Shown one piece after another: positions 29,828 through 41,097 of a DNA stretch of 64,000 nt. The notes below the pieces were generated by a model. That model saw only the letters and a program-made list of their open reading frames with translations. It was not told where the DNA came from and made no database searches. This DNA comes from Phymatolithon calcareum (taxonomy: Eukaryota > Rhodophyta > Florideophyceae > Hapalidiales). The translations under genes and the position numbers were made by a program. The number at the start of each line of letters is the position of its first letter. Within the stretch, counting starts at the first letter, position 1. The stretch covers positions 2,542,001 to 2,606,000 of the forward strand of contig OZ345368.1 in assembly GCA_977006965.1 (NCBI GenBank), read 5' to 3'.

Positions 29828-31900
29828 CGGGGCAGCTCTTGCATAATCTCTACGCTATAGTCATCTGGCTGCTCAAAACGTTCTTGATTCGTAATTCTCT
29901 CCCAACAAGAGCTCCTGTAAGTCTCTTGCACTCAAACTCAATTTTTGTACTCATCTTCGATGACGCTAGAGTACGTTGTAAGGCGACTAGTTCGACCACC
30001 GCGGTAATCCCACAGTAAGCACCCAACGCTGATTTCCTCCAAAGGGGTGCTCGGTTGAATGTCAACCTTAGGCACCTTAAACGTGTTGTTCTTTCTCCTA
30101 TGTAAAGGATCCCTGGTAGCTTGCCTTCAATAGGAATCTTCATTGATCTGCCTTCTTCTTCCTTTTCCCATACCTTAATTGTTTCTTCTCTCCTCCTCTT
30201 CTTCGTGACAGATCTCTCCTGGGCTTTCTGAAGGGCTTGTCGCAAGTCTTCATACATCTTGAGATATTCAATATCCTTCATTGCTTCCTTACGTCGTCAT
30301 CTCTTCCAACGTACTCTTCTGTTTCTTCAAGGCGCTTTTTGTGCCTTGCCAGGCTTAATGCAAACCTTTCTGCTTGATGACGCCTCCTCATCTTTGGTGG
30401 TCCCAGTCGGCACAGAACTCGCATTCGGTCCCGACGGTGTTCGGCATACTTTCCGAAAACATTCTTGTAGAACAAGCCCTCTGCCGACTCGATTGCAGAG
30501 AGTAATCGATTTGTCATTGGAGTAACGTGTAACGCATACTCCCATTACGGGATAATTAGCGAATTAAAAGATCCTGATGCATGTCTCCGGTTTGAATCCT
30601 CGAACATTCACTCCAAGCTCCCGAAGCTTATGTATGCATCCTGCAGCATTTCGAACTCTTGCTATGGCCGTGTCATCCGTAACACCCTTGTTATTCATGC
30701 TTACCCCAAGATACGAGAGTCTCCAGGCTTGATATAGTTCTCGTCCCGCCAAGTAAAACGTGTGCTTCTGAAGTCCTTTGTACTTAAGAACTTCGCTTTT
30801 TCCTGGTTTTGTGTTCCATTTCATGCCATTTTCGCTTGCCCAACTGGTCGCTATATCAAGAAGTTTCTGCATTCCTCGTCCTGTCTCCGCTTGAAGCTGA
30901 ACATCATCTGCGAACAATTGCACAGGACTTTCTGAAACGTTCCTGTCTGTCTTGGAGACGGCTTCTGCGAATGTGTCCATGAATATATTGTATAGGCATG
31001 GACTAAGCGGGGAACCTTGAGGTACTCCTCGGTCGATGATACACCATGTTTCTGTCTCGTCTCCAGCTGATGTGACCCACGATGGTTTTAACAGGTACGC
31101 AACCATTCTTGCTATCTCTTCAGGAAGTTTCTCCGTCAGCCTCTTCATGAGGATATCCCTGGGCACACTATCGTATGCCGCGGATAGGTCAAGAACTGCC
31201 ATGAACGGATGGCCCTTTTTCATTGAACTTTTTGCCCGGAGTATAGCGAGATATGTGCTTCTGTCTTTCCGAAAACCTAGCTGAACCTTATTGAAGCGAT
31301 AGTTCTCGCGTATGTATGAATCTAGAGCTGAGTCGATGATTTTCCTGGCTTGACTTAAAAGAGATATGGGCCTGTAGTTGCTGCTACATGAGCTGGGCCT
31401 TTCTTGTATAAGGGAATCAGAGTTGCTTGGCGCCATGCCCGAGGAAGACATTTGAGTCTCCCGCATGTTTCCCATAATGCTAGCATTATTTCGAGCCCCG
31501 CTTCTTTGTTCGCGTGCAACATTTCGACCGCAATTCCGTCTGGACCTACCGCCTTCCCCTTCGGTGCTCCGTTGAATGCTCTTGCGATGTGCCGCTTCAT
31601 TGCCCTATTGAGTGCAAACGTACGCAACGGCAGATTACAGTCTTCTTCCGCCTTACAAACACTTGAGATGTATGCTGAGAATTTGCTTGGGTGCACAGGA
31701 GCCCTGAGAGCTTTTTTTGTTCCTTTCCTCCGGGCTTTTTATTTCATGATCTTGCTTGTGGTGTTCGCCGCCTCGCTCGGCCCCATTTTCTCAACCTCCT
31801 GAAGATATCTTTCAAATTGGTCACATTTGGCTTTTCTCACCTTCTTCTTTAACAGCATTTTCACCTCTTGATAAGAAGACGCGATGCGCTGATATCTGGT
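29787..31900 (-). mobile_element. LINE with recognisable reverse transcriptase, decayed
   Basis: The relic runs right to left: a linker (LLKKKVRKAKCDQFERYLQE), RT block 1 (APKGKAVGPDGIAVEMLHA), the RT core at 30,564-31,475, a C-terminal basic tail (29,850-30,281) and a 3' end of AATAAAATCATCAAAT. No endonuclease is seen, so it is 5'-truncated near 31,900. Stops and frameshifts occur near 31,740, 31,370, 30,560 and 30,280. Clade is not assigned. Confidence 0.8.
30564..31475 (-). pseudogene. LINE reverse transcriptase core
   Basis: The 303-codon frame has the non-LTR RT blocks in order: NYRPISLLSQARKIIDSALD, QLGFRKDRSTYLAILRA, FMAVLDLSAAYDSVPRDIL (first Asp), GVPQGSPLSPCLYNIFMD and the catalytic FADD in QLFADDVQLQAETG. 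WNTKPGKSEVL and LSYLGVSMNNKG follow. All catalytic Asp residues remain. Frameshifts on both sides make it a pseudogene. Confidence 0.85.
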
Positions 31901-32590
31901 CCAACAACAGAGATCGCGAATAAGGAACGTCAAGAAGCGGAGAGAGATATTGTCCATGCGAAAGTGAATGGTTTCCTGTGCGAAGCAGCAAACGAAACGA
32001 CAGCTACGACAAACATCAAGAAATACCAAAGAAACAAGATACTGGAGGCCGCAGAGGATGCAGAAAAGTCGAAAAAACGACCTATACCGCTCGCGAAAGT
32101 GTCGTTACCGCCGCACCTTCTCTTCAAGTCAAGGAGACATAGAACACTTGCCATCAAGTGGTCATTTGGGATTTTCCCTCCAATGAGCACCTCTACAGTT
32201 ATCGAACTCACCGGCCAATGTGGAAAAGATGCCATCGAAGACGTGATAAATGGCCTCGCAAAGGACAGACTCTCCAAAGAAGACAGCGCCTGGACTAAGC
32301 GAACACTCGACGAGCTCCTAACCATGCTTCAGGCTGTGGACAAGTAAGGACTACCCGCAACTTGAAATTACAGCGTGTCACAGGACAGGGGAGTAACTTG
32401 CCCCCTCGAGGTCCCGAAGGACACCAGAGGTGGGTTTTTGTAGTCCACTGAGTCGTGTTACACCAACAAGAAAAGAAAACCCCTCCAGGACAGAATCTAG
32501 CCAAAACCCCTTGTCCTTAGGAAAGTTGCCCCGAGCGTCAACAGATGCGTTGGTAACTTTTAAATAAAAATCTACCTTTCTTCTTCTTCT
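31880..32590 (+). mobile_element. LINE 3' end with (TTC)n tail, plus strand
   Basis: The frame to 32,347 ends with the family module SRRHRTLAIKWSFGIFPPMS, TGQCGKDAIEDVINGLAKD and KRTLDELLTMLQAVDK. The 3' untranslated region (32,348-32,575) ends AAATAAAAATCTACC then TTCTTCTTCTTC. It is the longest coding portion of this family here. 5'-truncated copies of the same end lie at 5.1, 20.7, 40.5 and 63.8 kb. Confidence 0.85.
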
Positions 32591-32739
32591 TGTATTGTAG
32601 GCACAATTTTGGACGAGATTTAGAGCCTGGTCAGGGCTGCGCCCAATACTATTGATGAGTATTGCTGTCCGTGACACAATATCTAACAATTCGGATTGTA
32701 ATTTGAATGCATCCCGCAATAGTCAAGTTAATTTTTTGT

Positions 32740-33210
32740 TCATGTCTCTTCTCCTAGGTATAGGAAACTTTCGTCTTCTGCGATAGCCTGTTCAACACGC
32801 TGGTTGACAACGCTTGACAAAGCTTCCTTCACAGTTTGCTCATCCCAGTAAGAGCGGTTGACTTTGAGGAATAGCATCGCCTCGAACACAATAGGAGATG
32901 TACGTTTCCTGTGATCAAGCAAAATATACTTAGCCATGGACCAAAGACGCTCCACCTCGGCAACCGACCCTAATATGAAATCGGTGTTCATGTAACTCCG
33001 TGCACCGGGTAATCTGACATTCGTCGTGTTCGACCTGATTGACGTGAATGGATATCTCAAGGCTGTTCGCGAAGGAGTTGCATTATCTGCTGTACAACTT
33101 GTTTCGGCTTCGGTTTCGGAATAAGTAGTACCATGGTTGGAAGAGTGAAATTTGTTTAGGTGCTGTTTAGTGAGTCTGGTAGTGTGCTTTGGCAACATGT
33201 ACGACTTCAC
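32740..33210 (-). pseudogene. hAT transposase C-terminal domain
   Basis: The 156-codon frame has TDFILGSVAEVERLWSMAKY, RTSPIVFEAMLFLKVNRSYW and VKEALSSVVNQRVEQAI, which resembles the copy at 21,143 residue for residue in the dimerisation region. The catalytic N-terminal two-thirds is absent. Confidence 0.75.
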
Positions 33211-33289
33211 TTTTTATATTGACTCTTCTATCTGTCTTTTCAGAAACGGCACTCTAGACACTCATACCGTTATACTTGAACGGGTGAAT

Positions 33290-33373
33290 GAATTCAACCA
33301 TCCATGTGATCGTTCTGTTGTAGTGGTCTACGCAGACCACTACACCAGAACGATCACATGGATGGTTGAATTC
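33290..33373. repeat. 84-bp near-perfect hairpin
   Basis: Arms of 40 bp from GAATTCAACCATCCATGTGA to TCACATGGATGGTTGAATTC flank the loop ACGC, with one mismatch in each arm pair. The hairpin lies inside the hAT remnant and outside its coding part. Confidence 0.9.
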
Positions 33374-33652
33374 AGGAACGTTGTAACTGTGCGTAGAATT
33401 TTAGGTACCGAACACTAGGGGAGCACGGTAACATATATTAAAATTAGATGCTACCGAAAACCAATTACCACGTACTACGCATGATGCATTTGAAGTTATC
33501 GTTATTTCCGACTACTCTGCACTTGTTGAACTATACACTCTCGTACAACCTACCAGTAATTCGAATTGCAATTTTTCATCAGAACCCAATTTGGGTCGAA
33601 TTGCTACGAATTGCAATTAATTGCAATAGCAATGGATTGCGCTCCACCCCTG

Positions 33653-35110
33653 CACGTCTCTCATTGCTCAACGCTGCGGAACCACACAGTCCGCATCACA
33701 ATCTTAAAGAAGCAACTTCGGCACAGGTTTTCCTATGCCTACCCTACAGTTCACATCTGCCTCGTAGTAACCCCGCAGATTTGATATTTCCTACACCCTT
33801 ACTGATCAGAAAGATAGCGCGGTTGATTTTTCTGCTTCTTCCTGATCTGGCCAGCTGCTCGACTCAATCAACCAATCTGTTGCCAAGGGTGTTGCGGTGA
33901 GCTCTTCTCTCATTGGTCAAAGGACTTTATTCCCATATCTATATGCCAATTACGGAGAGAGAAGAACGTCGCCAACAACTGTCATCATCATCAATGTCAT
34001 TACCGCCAGTCGTTCGAGGGACCGCTTCACCTTATATGGAAGAAGAAGAAAAGTAGATTTTTGTTTTTAACTTCTAAAAAAGATACCGAAAGTTTCCTTC
34101 TTAAGAAGGTAACTTTCTAATCGACAGTAAGCAGCAATTCCGATCGCAAAAACTTTCTAACAGGTAGAACTCACGGTTTCAACAATGGCTAGGCCAACCC
34201 TATCTAACGTCACAACGCGCTTTACACCTTCTATTTTTGAATGAATCTATTACAATTTCAAGGAACGCAGAAGAACGTTTATTAAACAAGCGAAGCAGGG
34301 ACGAGGTCGAATGTCCCACGCCTCGAAGAGCAAAGGAACACAATGAACCACGTGTAAAATACGGTTTAACCGCAGCACCACTCGGCCGCACGACCATCCG
34401 TTTCAACGTGTGTCCTGGATATTGTCATACCCAACTCGAAGCCCGCAGTAACCGCCACAAGAGCAGGTCCAGCGGCGACCAACACTGAATCTAAATCAAA
34501 TGTATCGGTAGACACCTAGATCAGGATCATAGCATCTGCCAAACCGTGAGCTCACGCATCTCGACAGCAAGAAACAAAAGTGCAACCGTGCAACATCTAC
34601 CTCCGTCCGCTCGACCGCATCGAGAAATCGTTTCTTTTGTTTCTCTCACCCTCCCATCCCCTTTGCGTTCTTGTAGATTAGTTCAGAAGCGGAATTCCAG
34701 GGTTTGACCAGGTCGAACTCTGGATGGAGCTCCTCAGATGCACTGGGTCAGGCCCGACAGCATTATAGGATGCGGTTTCCTCGAGGGCTCCATCCGGTGA
34801 CCACACATTACCGACACAGCTTTTATTGCGTTCACTAAAGTTCTGAAGTTCTGGAACCTAGCGGTGATCGAGATAATGAGTCTATATGCAGTGCATCGGA
34901 AATTTTCATTGAACGCTCGTCGAATTACTTTTTCTAGCGATGCGCTCTAATTAGTCTAGGTCCTGTCCTGTAATGCTCGCACTCGCGCGCGGCACAGGAT
35001 CCCTTTTGTTGCTGCGAAGGGACCCGTCCCGAAAGGGGAGAGCCGGAGGCAGAGAAGGCACTCGGGAATCGTTAAGTTGCTCTACCAACCAGCGGCGAGA
35101 ACTGTCGATG
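33653..35110 (+). repeat. Diverged copy of the 9.3-10.1 kb repeat with a 640-bp insert
   Basis: 33,653-34,246 matches 9303-9970 without the right arm of the palindrome. 34,886-35,110 matches 10,000-10,100 and 62,560-62,760 (CCCGTCCCGAAAGGGG, GAGGCAGAGAAGGCACT). The stretch in between (about 34,247-34,885) is unique and has a weak 83-codon frame with no recognised domain. Confidence 0.55.
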
Positions 35111-35880
35111 TTAGCCATTTTCGCTTGAAGAAGTTGTACACCTCATTCACGCCTGGCGCAGAAATGCGCTGTCTGAGGCCTACAGAGTCTTCACAAGGAA
35201 AGCGAGCTATGGGCTTGTTACCTTGAGGAATTTGGGTGATGAATACTTGTTTGATTGCTTCATGCTACGCCTCGCCAAAGCGCCAGGTCAGTGTGCTTTA
35301 TATAGGGAAACTGAACAGATGTGACAAATTGAGGTAAGTATACAATTTGGCAAGTTCGCCAAACTAGCGTACACGTCCTCCTTCGTTCAGGGGGACAAAA
35401 GAAAACTTTTGGCGATGTTTCACCTTTCTTCGGGGAGGTACCCCGCTGTGAGCTGCCTTTATTTTAGAGTGGGGGGTTGACACTGTCACATATAACTTAT
35501 CCTACAATCGCCAAGCAATTCAGCTCGTCTTGGGTGCTTTTAAAATAAATCAACATATATCCCCCAATTCAGCTCCCCAGAGATACTGGGAGTGTAACAA
35601 GCTATTGATTTGATATCCACACGTGCAAATGCGCGTGATTTTGGAACTCCCCAAAATGAATAATCTTTTTGTTAGCGTGCACAAGCGATTTCAATGAAAG
35701 CAAGTATGGCAAGTATTAGCTCGTGCGCAGATAGCGACGCGGCTACTGTCGTGCTGACGATGAAGATGTCGGACTACAAGACAAAAGTAATTGTTTACCT
35801 TGATCTTGTTCTTTGTCCGTGCCGGAGTCCACAACACTGGACTCCGGGACTCGCTTATATAGCCTTTGGATCGGGCTCGA
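35111..35880. other. No recognised gene
   Basis: Only short frames are present, and none matches other parts of the window. GAGTGGGGGGTTGACACTG near 35,468 looks like a purine tract before an LTR-like start, but no partner LTR was found. Confidence 0.4.
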
Positions 35881-35884
35881 TATG

Positions 35885-36310
35885 CTAGAGAATATACTGG
35901 TAGAGGGGCCTTCTTGAGAATTCATCAAAATCGCGGCATAGACCCAGTCAAAAAAGTCCTCATTACGAGTCATTATTTCGTGGACTGGTTACGAGGACGC
36001 GGCATAGGTTTTCAGTGGCTGAGTGTTGATTTGCAAACTTTCGCTTCAGATGTTTTGGCACACTTTTGAGCAAAAACTTGAAACATCACGAAAAGTTTAA
36101 ACTTTTCAATTGAAAAGAAATTCCACTTTCGAAAACTAAAAATCGTTATGAGAAAGAATGTCCCACAGATGAGCACATCAGCCACGCCAAACCTATGCCG
36201 CGTCCTCATTACCAGTGAAAATATTTGGGACTGGATTTGAGGACTTTTCCAGACTGGTACTGCGGACGCAAAAATCGAATTCTCAAGAAGGTCCCTCTGG
36301 TAGTGCTAAA
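35885..36310. repeat. Long foldback (inverted-repeat) element
   Basis: Imperfect arms of about 130 bp (roughly 35,890-36,030 and 36,168-36,308) flank an AT-rich centre. Paired blocks include CGAGGACGCGGCATAGGTTT with AAACCTATGCCGCGTCCTCA, AAAGTCCTCATTACGAG with its diverged partner, and CCTTCTTGAGAATTC with GAATTCTCAAGAAGG. No frame crosses it. It looks like a MITE or foldback transposon. The outer borders are approximate. Confidence 0.75.
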
Positions 36311-36735
36311 GGTAAATTCTCGTGCTCCCCTACACGGGAGACACGAAATCATATCCGGGGCTGTTGTGAGAGATATACGCTAATGATACTTGTAGAGACC
36401 CTACAAGGTCACATGAAATGCACCACCCTTACATTGGGCGCCATGACATACCTACAAGTCATGTACGTTCCAAAACAGCCCTGATCTAGCCTCAAGGGCA
36501 AAGGGCCCTTGTGCTATCCAAGACAGCTACGTTCTCGCTCGCCAAAGAATAGGAAGTGGATCTATGCCCATGAATTGTGACACAGTTCAATTAAGAACAC
36601 GCCCGACTGTGTCCATGATTAAATTCGCCAATACCGATGTCTTGTCCGTTCATGGACAAAACGTCAACAATCGAATGGCTCGTCACTTCTTTTTGGTGAG
36701 ATACACCACATAAGCGAGCACAACTGTGCAGGACC

Positions 36736-37140
36736 TCATAGTGCCCCATAAACGTATTCCGAAGGAAATGGTTTAGAGAAAGGGCATTGCACGAGCGCCT
36801 TTTTCTTTAGGACTTGCTTACCGCCAGAGGTCAAGAATTCTTCCAGCATCGAAGGAAGATCTTCATGAACTTGTGCTAAAGGCTCCCATGTGCGGTCGAC
36901 GACATCTGGGAGACCTTCCCATTGAACCTGTACCTCTATTTCGCTTTGTTTAAATACTTGCAGTCTCCATAAAATGCACAGGATTCCCGTGGCGCTGTAC
37001 TTCGATTTTGAGAAAGGATGCCACTTGTTCATCCTCTTTTTCAGGGTTGTAGTTTCCAAACACCCAGAGCACTTGTTGAGAACATGCAGACATGACTCCT
37101 TCGGAAAAGACAACATCGAGAGCTACAAACATTCGCTTTT
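36736..37140 (-). pseudogene. Gypsy chromodomain fragment
   Basis: A frame has IEVQVQWEGLPDVVDRTWEP and QVHEDLPSMLEEFL, the same order as the chromodomain-like end of Gypsy 3 (VKTQWKGFDHKEPGWEPFEI). A frameshifted upstream part reads VLWVFGNYNPEKEDEQVASF. There is no integrase core or LTR. 36,311-36,735 and 37,141-37,560 on either side hold nothing I recognise, apart from an 82-codon minus frame at 37,188-37,436. Confidence 0.55.
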
Positions 37141-37676
37141 CACGGCCAGGTAGACTAGAACTGACAACCGAGAGCGGTGGTGGGTTCTTAGCAAGAATGC
37201 AGTTTCCAATAGCGACTCTTCAAGATTGTTATCCAGCTCTTGTTTCCACTTTCCACTAGCGCAGATCCAATAGCGCATAGGAGTCTCTTATTCCCCCTGC
37301 CAGAGACGCTGACGATCAGTTTCTCCAAATATGTCACATTGTCAATTTCGCGCAGCTCTGAATATACTCGAACAATATTGCACATTCTTCTCTTTTTCTC
37401 GTACAGATCTTGGATCAGCTTTGGTCCCCTTATCACTGTTGTCTTCCTGATCGTCGATTGTAGCAGTCTCCATCGCAGGATGCGAGAGCTACGTATACTT
37501 TTTTTGCAATTTTTTTAAAGCCCCGCAGTCATACGAATATACGGGCAGGGCTTCCTCAGGTGCTGCCCTCGCTAGGGCGGCTCTACTCTTATGTCTGGCA
37601 TTCTATCTGGGACCCTAGCATGTGTTCGGTTGTTTTGATTGCTCTTCGTAACAGTTTCGAGGCGCCGCTTCTTCTT

Positions 37677-38171
37677 TCAGTACAGGTCTTCTTCATGCTG
37701 CATACTCTCGATAATGCTTTTGCTGAAGAGCAAAAGGTCATCTAATGCCTTCTCAGTTGCCGCTCTGTCGTCTTCCTTGAGTTCATAGACTGACAAGTTG
37801 CGATCCAGGGTCTCCATGTGCTGTCTGACTTTGTTTCCGAATCTATCTGCCATCAGTGTGGTAGACACTTGGGGAAATCTTCCAAAGGCGTACTGAACCG
37901 CCAGTTGCCTGTGTTTCAGTTGTGGAAATTTGAGTATTGCGGGGAGTTTGGTACGTATACTGTTGGGTGCAGGTTCATAATTTAACTTCATAGAAACTAC
38001 CGAGATCTTTAAGGTAGATATAATGGTAAGACGAGTAATTACCTGTATTGCCATTGCAACGGATTCCCTTTTTCCAGGCACATAGCTCTTCTTGGCGGCT
38101 TTGAATAGATTTCCGAATTCATCTTTTACCTTTTTGAGTCTCGGACGAGGGTGGATCATAATTTCGGCCAT
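37677..38171 (-). pseudogene. LINE C-terminal fragment
   Basis: The 164-codon frame contains LPAILKFPQLKHRQLAVQYA then FGRFPQVSTTLMADRFGNK and ATEKALDDLLLFSKSI. This is the conserved C-terminal LINE module, from a subfamily different from the copies with WSFGIFPP. 37,560-37,676 downstream may be its 3' end. 38,172-38,645 upstream holds no recognised feature. Confidence 0.6.
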
Positions 38172-38649
38172 GACAAGACAAAACTACTTCGGCATCTGTC
38201 GCAACCATACGCCTTTTGACAGTGTACTGCTTGTAATAGACTGCAATCGAAACTCTGCGACTTGCACTGATGAAACCCGGTACTTTTGGGTCTGCAGGAG
38301 TACCGGATGTACCGGCTCTGAAATCAATCAATTCTCCACCTTCCCGGTGGTTTACCCTTCCGACGCCCAAACTCAGAGAGCTATACGTTTTACGACAGTT
38401 CCGCGTGCGGGTTCCTTCCAGTAGGAATTTCAAAACTAGGGGACGCACATACGACAACAATAGGCTTTCTGGAAAGCGATAATAATGCTCATACTGACCA
38501 CCTCATTCATCTTTAGCGGCTCAATCGTAAATTTCCGGTTGACCCAAGGCGTCAGTTACTTACAACTGGACTGACCCTTCCCTCGACTCGATGACTTGTG
38601 CATTTCCAGGATTCAATAGTTTTCGCTCCACATCAGGTCGCCTCGATTT

Positions 38650-41097
38650 TACTGGACAGAACACAGTATTGGCATCAATGTCATCTTACGCTTTGGCTCA
38701 CAGGAGTTTTCTCTGCTTGTAAGCCCGTGGGCACATAAACGATTCTCGATTGGGGAGTAGAATTCGAACAATCCTGCCTCCATTACACAAGTAAACGAAT
38801 TTACGTTTGGCAGACACTTCGATTTTGGGTAAACCTCCTCGGGCCATCGACAAGTGGATTCCTTTGGAATGCATTTGCTTCCAAGAAGAACGCCCGTTCT
38901 GGGATTATAGCACGTGCCTGGAGAATCTGTTCGGCATTTAAAATCTCCATCTCAATCACTGTCATATAAACAAGGCTTCCCAACAACCCCAGGTTGCGGG
39001 CATATCGGGTTACCTCTCTGTCCATCCTCTCGCACGCATACAGTTCCTTTTTCGCACACCTGGGAGTAAGATACGAAACTTTTTTTCCCAAGTCGGACTG
39101 TGAAAAAAAGCGTGAACGATGAAGTCAATAGAAACTGCTTGCATTTACCACTTTTTCCGTCGGCCTGCTTAAGCAACTCTCCCCTGAAGCAACCACTGCC
39201 GTTGAGATAACACAACACTTACTAAAGTTCTCGCATGACAACCCAGGGGCGCATGATCGAGAAGCGCAGAAAACACCGTCCCCTGAGAAAACGGGGATAT
39301 CCGTGGATGGACTCGCAGCTTTCGTACATATCCCGTTCACACAAAAAGCACCTTTGGCACAGAAAGTTGCAAACTTGTTCCTGCAATCACCTCCGATTGG
39401 CACAGGTTTTAGGCAATACACAACAGGTTCCGGGAAAGGGCTGTCATACTTGCGTCCCTTCCTGTGTTCAATTGCACGGCCCTTCACACATGATGCTCCT
39501 TCACAAACAACAAGCTCGGCAAAATTGCAAATCTCTCCAATCTTCACCGTTTAACGCACTTGCAGGCAAAGGTGTCGTCCGTACGAAGTTTTGTTGGTTG
39601 CTCCAAAGCATCATGCAAATAGTCATCAGCACATACACTGAACGGCGAGATTGGTACGCAAGGGTTCTCAAACTTGGATTCCTGCATGCAAACGAAGCTT
39701 CCGTGATAATTGCCGCAACGCAAACTTCGCCTTGCGTCACAAGCATCTTGTTTCGGGTCACATAGTTGTCCTGGCACACGAAGCAGACTTGACTCCATCA
39801 TACAGACGCCTCCATTGCAAAGGGGATTATCTGACCTGTCCCAGTGGTCAGTAGGTGGTCCGCAATGATTGTCAAATGTGCATAGCTGCCCAATCTCTAT
39901 TCGCTTAATGCAGACATTTCGCCCAAATAGATTCCGCCGCACACAAAGCGAGAGCAGGGCTCCCCGGCTGCCGGTTCCCTTGCGCAACGGAATTTATTCA
40001 GAAGCGTGTTACGACAAATGAATTGACGCTTTCGATCGCAGTGGTGGTTGAACAGGCACCTTATACCCTCATCACCTGCGAAAACTCCGCATCTCCCGTC
40101 CAAGCAAGCATGAACAGTTCAAGACTGATTGCCGAGACATGGGTTGGCTCCAAGCGTAAAAAGTTCGCACTTGTGTCCCTTTGGAAGTTTGGGAAGGCAA
40201 ACGGGAAGGGCACTAGCGCCTGTTGGGTCGTCGTCACGATGCAGTCCATCCGCACAATTTCCTGCTTCAATCTCATATTCTTGTTGGCTCCAAAACGAGG
40301 CACGCATCAATGTGGCGCATGATAACCTGTGTCAAAAGAAGAAAGGTAGATTTTTATTTAAAAGTTACCAACGCATCTGCTGACGCTCGGGGCAACTTTC
40401 CTAAGGCCAAGGGGTTTTCTTTTCTTGTTGGTGTGACACGACTCAGTGGACTACAAAAACCCACCTCTGGTCTCCTTCGGGACCTCGAGGGGGAAAGTTA
40501 CTCCCCTGTCCTGTGGCACGCTGTAATTTCAATTTGCGGGTAGTCCTTACTTGTCCACAGCCTGAAACATGGTTAGGAGCTCGTCGAGTGCTCGCTTAGT
40601 CCAGGCGCTGTCTTCTTTGGAGAGTCTGTCCTTTGGAAGGCCATTTATCACGTCTTCGATGGCATCTTTTCCACATTGGCCGGTGAGTTCGATAAGTGTA
40701 GAGGTGCTCATTGGAGGGAAAATCCCAAATGACCACTTGATGGCAAGTGTTCTATGTCTCCTTGAATTGAAGAGAAGGTGCGGCGGTAACGACACTTTCG
40801 CGTAACCTGTGTCAAAAGAATCTGGCCCCCTAAATACTCTATGGTATGATTCGTCACAAAACATGGAAATGGGACATTCGTTGTTGCTGAGACATTCATG
40901 CGCGTACACCTTGACTTACTGTGTCGGCTTTGCAATAGCAGGAATCGCATGCCTTTGCCTGGTATCCACAGTGCTATTGGAAAATTCAAACCCGTCGTCA
41001 CATGGGAAGAGATTTTGAGCAGCGGAACGAAAATACTTTCGAAGAAGAGGACGAAAGATACGGCCAGGAGGAGGGAGACCGCCATGAGTTGAAACAA
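38650..41097 (-). pseudogene. Large secreted Cys-rich repeat protein gene, decayed
   Basis: The 5' end has a signal-anchor MFQLMAVSLLLAVSFVLFFE. Next come a Cys module (YAHECLSNNECPISMFCDES), the region shared with copies A and B (GRCGVFAGDEGIRCLFNHHC), and at least four repeats of the G-x-x-C...C...C type (IGQLCTFDNHCG, PGQLCDPKQDAC, GGDCRNKFATFCAKGAFC, LGSKCIPKESTCRW). The end is CSVQ and a stop near 38,651. Without the LINE it would be about 660 codons. Frameshifts, a TAA where copy B has TCA (near 40,920) and a LINE insertion inactivate it. The fold may be Dickkopf-like, which is only a guess from spacing. Confidence 0.7.
40341..40802 (-). mobile_element. LINE 3' end inserted in the Cys-rich gene
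   Basis: The insertion has a perfect 18-bp target duplication TAACCTGTGTCAAAAGAA at 40,323-40,340 and 40,803-40,820. The 462-bp insert reads, on the minus strand, AKVSLPPHLLFNSRRHRTLA, the WSFGIFPP module, the stop and the family 3' untranslated region. It is the cleanest insertion of this family. Confidence 0.92.

Larger units (their letters stand above)
32632..33652. mobile_element. hAT element remnant
   Basis: The left end is CAGGGCTGCGCCCAATACTA and the right end GCGCTCCACCCCTG, compatible as imperfect inverted termini. The adjacent 8-mers AGCCTGGT and CACGTCTC do not match. The left flank is also shared with 3.0 kb, so the ends may come from different events. Inside are a transposase tail and an 84-bp hairpin. 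Confidence 0.55.

Noticed and set aside
40900-40935. Possible intron start (ACAGTAAGTCAAG on the minus strand) in the Cys-rich gene
   Set aside because: Copy B continues through the same place with CAGTCAATCAAGG in frame, so the TAA is a simple nonsense change, not a splice site.
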